Below, piece by piece: positions 57,727 to 64,000 of a DNA stretch of 64,000 nt (positions are counted from its first letter, which is position 1; every line of letters begins with the position of its first letter). A program made the position numbers and the translations under genes. This DNA comes from an uncultured Bacilli bacterium (GTDB lineage Bacteria > Bacillota_I > Bacilli_A > RF39 > UBA660). The stretch lies in contig CAJUBJ010000001.1 in the NCBI GenBank assembly GCA_910584655.1, forward strand, positions 372,001 through 436,000. Reading direction: 5' to 3'. Below the pieces are notes generated by a model. That model saw only the letters and a program-made list of their open reading frames with translations, was not told where the DNA came from and did not search any database.

Positions 57727-58644
57727 ATGAAAAAGAATGTGTCTTTTGATACTTTAATAAACCATATTATATATACTATCGATTATATATTTAAAGATGA
57801 TGACCCTCCTCAGAAACTTAAAAATTATTTATATTTAGCTGTTGCTGGTATGGCTTTGAATTATGAAGATTATTTGGTGGAAGATATTTATGATACTTTA
57901 ACTAAAATAAAATTTAAATTGTTGTCAAACCAAAAATCTATTTCAAAAGGGATGTTTTATAATAATTGTTTAGATAACAACTATCTATTTAGAAAAATTG
58001 ATTGCGATAATGGAAAGTCTTCTTTAAATTATAAATATGAATTAATTATTGATGATTTAGATGACTCACCTATTAAAACTTTAGAATTTTTGGTTTATCA
58101 ACTAAATAATATAATGTTCTATAAAAAGAAGAAGATTTCTCTTGGAGAAAGTATAAAAATTAAATTTGATTACTTAAGAAATGAAATTGTAACAAATAAT
58201 GATATGAATGAAGGTACAATGAGCAAAGTATTTAATGCACTACAATCAGAAGATATTATTAAAAAAATATTGGAACTAAAAAATGCTGATTTAAAAAATA
58301 ATAAATTTATAGAGGCTTTAGCAATGCTAGATGATATTGATATTGAGTTATATAAAATAGAAGGTATGGATGCTTTAGTTAATTTATTTAGACCATTATA
58401 TTGTTTAGATGAAATAAAAAAATCTATTAATTCTTTGGATAATATAAACTTACTTGAAAAAGAAATTGATTCTATTTTAGGTAGAAATACATACAAAAAA
58501 ATAAGTAATAAAATGGAATTATTAGATGGTATGATACATCTATGTGAAAAAGGTATTAATCATAATTATTATGAAATATCATTAGAATATGTAAGTATCA
58601 GAAATGAATTTATAAAAAAATATATAAAACTTAAATGCGCTTAG
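57727..58644 (+). CDS. Hypothetical protein, 305 aa
   Basis: Soluble helical protein beginning MKKNVSFDTLINHIIYTIDYI after AAGGGGGAATTGTC. Central DSPIKTLEFLVYQLNN and a helical C-terminus (INLLEKEIDSILGRNTYKKI). No motif recognised. Divergent from the metalloprotease lipoprotein and followed by its own terminator. It is adjacent to the T7SS region, which makes an accessory role conceivable but unproved. Confidence 0.68.
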   Translation: MKKNVSFDTLINHIIYTIDYIFKDDDPPQKLKNYLYLAVAGMALNYEDYLVEDIYDTLTKIKFKLLSNQKSISKGMFYNNCLDNNYLFRKIDCDNGKSSLNYKYELIIDDLDDSPIKTLEFLVYQLNNIMFYKKKKISLGESIKIKFDYLRNEIVTNNDMNEGTMSKVFNALQSEDIIKKILELKNADLKNNKFIEALAMLDDIDIELYKIEGMDALVNLFRPLYCLDEIKKSINSLDNINLLEKEIDSILGRNTYKKISNKMELLDGMIHLCEKGINHNYYEISLEYVSIRNEFIKKYIKLKCA

Positions 58645-58667
58645 ATATCTGAAGATATCTTTTTTTA
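58643..58667 (+). terminator. Terminator of the gene at 57727
   Basis: AGATATC TGA AGATATCT followed by T6. Confidence 0.75.
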
Positions 58668-58694
58668 AAAAAACATACTTAATTTAAGTATGTT
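58668..58694 (-). terminator. Terminator of the HK-REC gene
   Basis: AACATACTT AAATT AAGTATGTT followed by T5 on the minus strand. Confidence 0.85.
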
Positions 58695-60588
58695 AATTTT
58701 GGTTATTATTAAGTTTTTCAATAATAGAATCTGCTATTTCATACATCTCACTTGGAAGTGGATCAAAATTAACATGTTCTATTTCTTTAGTTAGAAATCT
58801 TTTTAAAACTCTTTCTAACTCTTTTTTTTCAATTGGTTTTGATAAATAGTCATCAAATCCTTCGTCAAGATATTTATCTTTCATTCCCTCTATTGCGTTT
58901 GCTGTTAAAACCACGACTTTATCTTTAAATGTTAGAATTTCTCTTAAAATATGAAGAGTTTCTGTTCCACTCATTTTTGGCATCATATCATCCATAAAAA
59001 TTAAATCATATTTACTACCATTTTTTATTAAATCTAGGCACTCCAGACCTGATGTACATGTTTCAATAGTTATACCATAGGTTTCTAACATTCTTTTCGC
59101 TATTTTTATATTTAAATCATTATCATCAACAATTAATACTTTTTTGTCATATAGTTCTAACTTAGTAATACTTTCCTCTTTTTTTATTTTGGGTGCAGAT
59201 TTACTAATTTGTTGTTTTATATAAAATGTAAATTTTGAGCCACTACCATATACAGATTGTACTACTATTTTACCTTCCATTAATTCTACTAATCTTTTTG
59301 TAATAGCAAGACCTAAACCAGCTCCTTCGATAGTTGTATTTCTGTCTTCTTCTAAACGTTCAAATTTATTAAATAATTTATCTATTTTTTCTGGTTTAAT
59401 TCCTCTACCAGTATCTTCTACTGATATCATAAGAGAACATTCATCGTTTTTATTTATGCAGTTAATATCTACGTTAATAAATCCTTTTTCAGTATATTTT
59501 GCAGCATTAGTTAAGAGATTGCTCATAATCTCTTTAATTTTTGATTTATCACCATATAATACTTGTGGAATGTCTGGTGCTATAGTTAAATTCAAACTTA
59601 TTGGCTTTTCTCCAAGACGAGGCTTAATTAGTTTTATTAATGTTTGACATTCTTCTCTTAAATCGTATTCATTATTAATTATCTCCATCTTATTTGCTTC
59701 TAATTTAGATATGTCTAATATACCATTTACTAATTCAAGGAGATTTTGAGAAGCTAAAATTATATCTTTTGCATCTTGTTTAGCTGCTTCTAAACTTTCT
59801 TCTTCCTGTATAGCTTCTGAGAATCCTACTATAGCATTAAGTGGAGTTCTTATCTCGTGTGACATACTTGATAGAAAATCTGTTTTAGCTGCGTTAGCTT
59901 TCTCTGCTTGGTCTTTAGCAAGAGATACTTGTTCTAATAATTTTACATCGGGGTTTTCGATGGTGAAGTACATAACGAGAAGCGCAAATGATACACAATA
60001 GGTTTCTGTAATTATTTCAGGATAATGAACTCTAAGTAATAATCCTATGCAAAATAAACAAACTAATACAAGAAATGGTATTCCTTTTTTTATATTAGTT
60101 TTGTTACATAAAAAATACCTTATTATTAATAAAATTAATAATAAAAAATAAAAAGCTATTGCACTAATCGAAATATAATATGCTATACCTCCTACATCAA
60201 GAATTTCATCATAATTGATTACTTCAACTGGAGCAATAAATATGAGGATAATAACTATTCCTAAAATTATTTTATTAATCATATTTATTTTTGATTTAGC
60301 ATTATCTTTGAAATTGTTTATTTCTATATTATATGAAAGAAATAGGTAACCTATTATGTCTAATAAAGATAAGTGGATTTTTTGCATAAACCCTACAATA
60401 TTATTATTTCCAATAGTTTTAGCAGTTACATATACTGCTAGTGCATTTAAACAAAAAAGAAAGTTTATAATTAAAAGTCTATAATATATTTTTACTTCTT
60501 TGTTTGAAACGTTTTTTTTCGTAAAAAAAATGATAGTCAAAAATAGACTGATTGTTAGTGCTGATGCTGGAAGCCATACTCCGCTCAT
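58693..60588 (-). CDS. Hybrid histidine kinase (sensor-HK-REC)
   Basis: 631 residues. Seven membrane spans (about 5-210) form the sensor, followed by HisKA with the phosphorylated His in SHEIRTPLNAIVGF (about 252), an ATPase domain (N-box LLTNAAKYTEKG, G-boxes DTGRGI and GAGLGLAITKRL), then a REC domain (ILVVDDNDLN-type VLIVDDNDLNIKIAKRML, phosphorylated Asp in FMDDMMPKMSG, Lys in YLSKPI). The start is ATG after GAGGTGAGTAGT; an in-frame start 48 bases earlier is inside that region and lacks an RBS. Downstream of the acyltransferase gene. Confidence 0.9.
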   Translation of the reverse strand: MSGVWLPASALTISLFLTIIFFTKKNVSNKEVKIYYRLLIINFLFCLNALAVYVTAKTIGNNNIVGFMQKIHLSLLDIIGYLFLSYNIEINNFKDNAKSKINMINKIILGIVIILIFIAPVEVINYDEILDVGGIAYYISISAIAFYFLLLILLIIRYFLCNKTNIKKGIPFLVLVCLFCIGLLLRVHYPEIITETYCVSFALLVMYFTIENPDVKLLEQVSLAKDQAEKANAAKTDFLSSMSHEIRTPLNAIVGFSEAIQEEESLEAAKQDAKDIILASQNLLELVNGILDISKLEANKMEIINNEYDLREECQTLIKLIKPRLGEKPISLNLTIAPDIPQVLYGDKSKIKEIMSNLLTNAAKYTEKGFINVDINCINKNDECSLMISVEDTGRGIKPEKIDKLFNKFERLEEDRNTTIEGAGLGLAITKRLVELMEGKIVVQSVYGSGSKFTFYIKQQISKSAPKIKKEESITKLELYDKKVLIVDDNDLNIKIAKRMLETYGITIETCTSGLECLDLIKNGSKYDLIFMDDMMPKMSGTETLHILREILTFKDKVVVLTANAIEGMKDKYLDEGFDDYLSKPIEKKELERVLKRFLTKEIEHVNFDPLPSEMYEIADSIIEKLNNNQN

Positions 60589-60636
60589 ACTACTCACCTC
60601 TATTATAAGCATATCATTTGTTTTAAGTTTTTTCAA

Positions 60637-61638
60637 TTATTTCCTTTTTTTCAAGTATCCTATTTTTTCTAATGAATTGATAGTTAATTCTGATGGACAA
60701 TAAACTTCTCTCATTATGTCATCAATTGTATAATAAGAAGGTACATCTCTCATTGTGAAGTCAATCCACTTTTTATATTCTTCTAGACTATTCGGATTAG
60801 ACAAGAATTCTTCCTCTGTTGGCTTTCCTCCGCCATATATTGACCATATTTCTCTCTTTAAGAGAGTCATTTCTTTTTGAATAAATGTAGCGATTGTTTC
60901 GGAGTCGTTTACACTTGCACCCGTTAAGTTGATACTTTTACCTATATTTAAAACATAATTTTTAATACCTCGAGTTTCATATTGCTCCATACTGACTGGT
61001 ACAATTCTTGAATTTGTTTTTATACCTCTTTTTACTAATCCAGGGTGAATCTTCCCTACTGGATTTACAGGGTCTAAACAATATGCTGCCTCTCCGAAGT
61101 TCAGTTCATTTCCACCTTGACATAATATTTTTAACTGTCTTTCATTAACTGTATGTGCATCAAATCTATTTGCCATTTCAAACCATGAAACTCCATTTGC
61201 TCGCAATAATAAACCATCAACATTTTTATAACTTTCTCCTGGATCTGCCATTATAAAATAACTACTATCGTTGAGTCCGTATATAGCACTTTCGATATCG
61301 TATCTGCCAATGTGAGTACATGTATAGATTCTTGATTTGTCTCTTTGTATTTTTGAGCCATTAAGTCCTATTGTTCCAGTATATTCTTCTCCTGATTTAT
61401 AATCTAAAACAACATTTCTATTGTCTGCTAATATTGTAACTTTTCTCCTTTTAGATATTGCATCTATTTTTAAAATTAGACGAATTAACTGATAAAGTTT
61501 TCTCCTTATTTCTATTCCTTTTATTGGATTATCTTCAATATAAAGCTGTCTTCTCAATTCTTGGTAATAAATAATAACTTCTTCTTCAGACATTCTAAAG
61601 TATATTTCAAAAAGACTTTTTCTTTTAAACTCCTCCAT
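60637..61638 (-). CDS. PlsC-like acyltransferase family protein
   Basis: 333 residues. HxxxxD motif in CTHIGRYDIESA (His about 111, Asp about 116), then GLLLRANGVSWFEMANR and QGGNELNFGEAAYCLDPV, which follow the order of PlsC/LPLAT motifs (acceptor binding, then G-x-x-x-FxEG-like). VPVSMEQYETRG completes the set. It likely transfers an acyl chain to a lipid or sugar. It is flanked by phosphorelay genes, implying joint regulation. Start after GGGGGAACACT. Conserved EG of the FPEG motif is GE here, so the call is tentative. Confidence 0.65.
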   Translation of the reverse strand: MEEFKRKSLFEIYFRMSEEEVIIYYQELRRQLYIEDNPIKGIEIRRKLYQLIRLILKIDAISKRRKVTILADNRNVVLDYKSGEEYTGTIGLNGSKIQRDKSRIYTCTHIGRYDIESAIYGLNDSSYFIMADPGESYKNVDGLLLRANGVSWFEMANRFDAHTVNERQLKILCQGGNELNFGEAAYCLDPVNPVGKIHPGLVKRGIKTNSRIVPVSMEQYETRGIKNYVLNIGKSINLTGASVNDSETIATFIQKEMTLLKREIWSIYGGGKPTEEEFLSNPNSLEEYKKWIDFTMRDVPSYYTIDDIMREVYCPSELTINSLEKIGYLKKRK

Positions 61639-61724
61639 AGTGTTCCCCCTGTGCTACTTTGATTATATCATTTTTATTTATTTAAGCCAAATTCTGCCAA
61701 CAAAATTACTTTATATAATTTTAT

Positions 61725-61752
61725 AAAAAAACCAGATTTTCATCTAGTTTTT
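61725..61752 (-). terminator. Terminator of the Hpt-REC gene
   Basis: ACTAGAT GAAA ATCTGGT followed by T6 on the minus strand, overlapping the stop. Confidence 0.8.
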
Positions 61753-62538
61753 ATGATAATTTATTGTCTTTTCAACTACTGCTTTAATTTTAGTTTCGTT
61801 AAAAGGTTTATTTAACATATCTACAATTTTGTATTCAAAGGCTTTATTTATAGCTTCGCTTGATGAATCACCACTAATTATTGCTACTGGCATAACGTCG
61901 ATTAATTCTTTTACTGTTAAATAGTCTAATACAGCGAATCCATCTATTTTAGGCATATTTAAGTCTAATAGTATGGCTTTTATTCTATTATCATGTTCAT
62001 GCTCTTTTATAATACTTAAGGCTTCTTCTCCGTTTTTTGCTGAGGCAATCTCATAAGAACCATCAAATATTTTCTTTACAAATATTCTTATTACTTCTGA
62101 ATCGTCTGCAACTAGGATTATATCGTTTGGTGTTAAGTTTTTGGATTCTTGTTTAGAATATAACTCTTTTGTTGAACTTGTCTCATCTAAATATTCATAT
62201 ACGATTCTTTTTACTTCTCTTGCTTCTTCAATTAAATTTTCAAAATTCTCTTTTACATAACTAATATCGTTAGCTTTACTTTTCATTTCATGTTCATACG
62301 CAATGCTTGCTAATTTCATGAATCCAAAATATTTGCAGTCACTTTTTAAAGAATGAACATATATTGCATAATTTGGCATATCGGTATCGTTATAATATTT
62401 TGTAATTTGATCTAATTTACCTTCAATGCTATTTTTAAATTCTTTTATAGTTTCGTTATATGTTTCGATGTCACCAAATAATTCTAAACTCTGATTTACA
62501 TCGACATTATTTTGTTTTAAAAAATTAATATCTTTCAT
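61744..62538 (-). CDS. Hpt-REC phosphorelay protein
   Basis: 264 residues. Hpt domain first (about 1-110) with the phosphorylated His in YVHSLKSDCKYFGF (about 62), then a short linker and a REC domain: DIILVADDSEVIRIF (acidic pocket), LLDLNMPKIDGFAVL (Asp about 196), ISGDSS and MLNKPF (Lys). It can pass phosphate between the kinases on either side. No DNA-binding domain. ATG after AAGGATGGTATAAA. Confidence 0.88.
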   Translation of the reverse strand: MKDINFLKQNNVDVNQSLELFGDIETYNETIKEFKNSIEGKLDQITKYYNDTDMPNYAIYVHSLKSDCKYFGFMKLASIAYEHEMKSKANDISYVKENFENLIEEAREVKRIVYEYLDETSSTKELYSKQESKNLTPNDIILVADDSEVIRIFVKKIFDGSYEIASAKNGEEALSIIKEHEHDNRIKAILLDLNMPKIDGFAVLDYLTVKELIDVMPVAIISGDSSSEAINKAFEYKIVDMLNKPFNETKIKAVVEKTINYHKN

Positions 62539-62579
62539 TTTATACCATCCTTATTTTTAGTTTTATCATATAATAGAAC

Positions 62580-64000
62580 TTAATTCAATGTATTTTCGAT
62601 TATTTTATCTAATGAATCTTTGTTGAATGGCTTACTTAGATATCCATTAAAGCCATGTTCTATAATTTTATCTTTAACTTCATCTTCACTTGATGCAGTC
62701 ATCATTATAACAGGAATATTAAAGTCTTCAATTGTTTTTAAGTTATCTAAAGTGGTGCATCCATCCATCTCTGGCATCATTTCATCTAATAGAATTAAAT
62801 CAAATTTATTAGTTATAACTTGTTCAATAGCTGATGAACCACTGTTTACTGAAGTAACATTTACATTGTATTTTCTTAGTGCTAATTCGGCAACTTTTAT
62901 ATTAAGTTCATTATCATCTACTAGAAGAATGTTTTTACTATTTTCTTTTTGTATTTCTTTATTATTTTGTGTAGTAACTGATAATACTGGTAATTCAATA
63001 GTTAATTCTTTATCTAGTAATGATTTAGTTCCTTTAAACATATTTGTGTTAGCTGAAGCACTATTCATTTGATTCACATATTTTTTTATTACTCTTTCAA
63101 GTTCTAATTTTTCTATTGGTTTAGAAAGATAATCATCAAATCCACATGATAAATATTCTTGTTTCATACCAGTTATAGCATTAGCTGTTAAAGCTATAAC
63201 AGGAGTTTTAAAGTTGGGTAAATCTTTTAATTTTTTTATTGTTTCTCTACCACTCATACGAGGCATCATGTCATCTAAAAAGATAATGTCATATTTTTCA
63301 TCATTTTTTATTTTGGCTAGACATTCAATACCACTTGTACATGAATCAATATTGAAGTGATATTTTTTTAGAAGTACTGATGCTACTTTTATATTAAGTT
63401 CATTATCATCAACTATTAGAATTCTTGCCCCATTAGCATCGACTATTTTACTTTCTGATGCTGCTTTTTGTTTTGATACTGGTTTTTCTATAGCAATAAT
63501 TCTTTGATCAATTGAAATGGTAAACTTTGAACCTTTGCCATATACTGATTGAACTATTATTTTACCATTCATTAAATCTACTAGTTTTTTTGTAATAGCA
63601 AGACCTAGTCCTGTTCCTTCGATAGTTAATTGTTTTTCAACATCAAGTCTCTCAAATTTAGAAAATAGTTTTGGAATACTTTCTTCTTTAATACCTATTC
63701 CACTATCTTCAACTGATATAATTAGACGACATACGTTATCTTTTATTACAGATGATACAGTAAAATCTATGAATCCTTCTTTAGTATATTTTACAGCATT
63801 TGTTAAAATGTTTAAAATTATTTGTTTTAATCTAACGTTATCTCCATATAAAACATTTGGAATTGATTGGTCTAAATTAACTTTAAATTCTAATCCTTTG
63901 TCACCAATACGTGCTTTTGTTAAAGCAACTAGTTCATCTAACATACTATGAATATCATATTCTTTATTTATTATTTCTAATTTATTAGCTTCTATTTTAG
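62580..64000 (-). CDS. Hybrid histidine kinase with two REC domains (5' end beyond window)
   Basis: Visible part: end of the HisKA helix (KLEIINKEYDIHSMLDELVA), ATPase domain (NILTNAVKYTKEG, DSGIGIKEES, GTGLGLAITKKL), REC1 (ILIVDDNELNIKVASVLL, Asp in FLDDMMPRMSG, YLSKPIEK) and REC2 (ILLVDDNELNIKVAELAL, Asp in LLDEMMPEMDG, YLSKPFNK). The open frame continues to the window edge without a stop, so the ATG at 63944 is not the real start. Closely related to the kinase at 58693; REC1 is very like that kinase's REC, suggesting duplication. Confidence 0.9.
   Translation of the reverse strand, partial: KIEANKLEIINKEYDIHSMLDELVALTKARIGDKGLEFKVNLDQSIPNVLYGDNVRLKQIILNILTNAVKYTKEGFIDFTVSSVIKDNVCRLIISVEDSGIGIKEESIPKLFSKFERLDVEKQLTIEGTGLGLAITKKLVDLMNGKIIVQSVYGKGSKFTISIDQRIIAIEKPVSKQKAASESKIVDANGARILIVDDNELNIKVASVLLKKYHFNIDSCTSGIECLAKIKNDEKYDIIFLDDMMPRMSGRETIKKLKDLPNFKTPVIALTANAITGMKQEYLSCGFDDYLSKPIEKLELERVIKKYVNQMNSASANTNMFKGTKSLLDKELTIELPVLSVTTQNNKEIQKENSKNILLVDDNELNIKVAELALRKYNVNVTSVNSGSSAIEQVITNKFDLILLDEMMPEMDGCTTLDNLKTIEDFNIPVIMMTASSEDEVKDKIIEHGFNGYLSKPFNKDSLDKIIENTLN

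Noticed and set aside
1..64000. CRISPR array or insertion sequence
   Set aside because: No regularly spaced repeats with unique spacers and no transposase reading frame were seen; the only duplicated non-coding unit is the two-copy element near 1.6-1.9 kb.
1..64000. Mycoplasma-type genetic code (TGA as Trp)
   Set aside because: Several core genes end in TGA (for example rpsT at 5939-5941 and the ABC transporter at 11758-11760), and conserved tryptophans are TGG.

Overview
The window is strongly AT-rich DNA from a low-GC member of the Bacillota (Firmicutes). It uses the ordinary bacterial code: TGA is a stop and tryptophan is TGG, which argues against Mycoplasma-type recoding. Sporulation genes are spread through it (spoIIP with a yqxA-like partner, pro-sigK, yqfC-yqfD, spoIIIAH, gerE, gerM). 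Together with MurT/GatD, a one-chain glycyl-tRNA synthetase, a type VII secretion locus and many lineage-specific small proteins, this suggests an uncultured, probably host-associated spore-forming Bacilli lineage near the Erysipelotrichia/RF39 group. The lineage is an inference; the gene content is read directly.

Layout. 1-1.9 kb: accessory genes on the minus strand (two GNAT acetyltransferases, a nucleotidyltransferase, two tiny ORFs), with two copies of a structured terminator-like element just downstream of a Xer-type tyrosine recombinase. 2-9.8 kb: two unknown proteins, yqxA-like/spoIIP, rpsT, a transglutaminase-like protein, an ABC-2 exporter and miaA. 10-20 kb: an ABC half-transporter, mutL, yqeH/yqeG, two lipoproteins, pro-sigK, divIVA, sepF. 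20-29.3 kb: glyQS under a very short T-box leader, a tandem pair of transglutaminase-like proteins, then the block recO-yqzL-era-dgkA-ybeY-vanZ-yqfD-yqfC-yqeY-rpsU, close to the Bacillus gene order. 29.3-32.2 kb: a bacteriocin operon made of a C39-peptidase ABC exporter, a small membrane protein and two unlisted double-glycine peptides. 32.2-34.7 kb: a pilin-like membrane protein, spoIIIAH, gerE, gerM and tRNA-Arg. 34.7-41 kb: a ClpX-like AAA+ ATPase, frr, tsf, rpsB and ylmH. 42-48.3 kb: murT-gatD, queH, divIB, murB, murG. 48.5-58.6 kb: type VII secretion (essC, esaB, two WXG100 proteins, helical companions) and a secreted metalloprotease-like lipoprotein. 58.7-64 kb: a phosphorelay set (HK-REC, Hpt-REC, HK-REC-REC) with a PlsC-like acyltransferase.

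How the genes work together. Much of the window is core translation, cell wall and sporulation. Three parts look outward: the bacteriocin operon, the type VII locus and the phosphorelay. The most unusual observations are the two-peptide bacteriocin operon; a GatD that has lost its catalytic Cys and His while its partner MurT looks intact; a yqfD reading frame with no standard start codon; a glycine T-box with a Stem I of about 29 nt; tandem transglutaminase-like proteins that share an invariant C-terminal tail; and the duplicated terminator element beside the recombinase.
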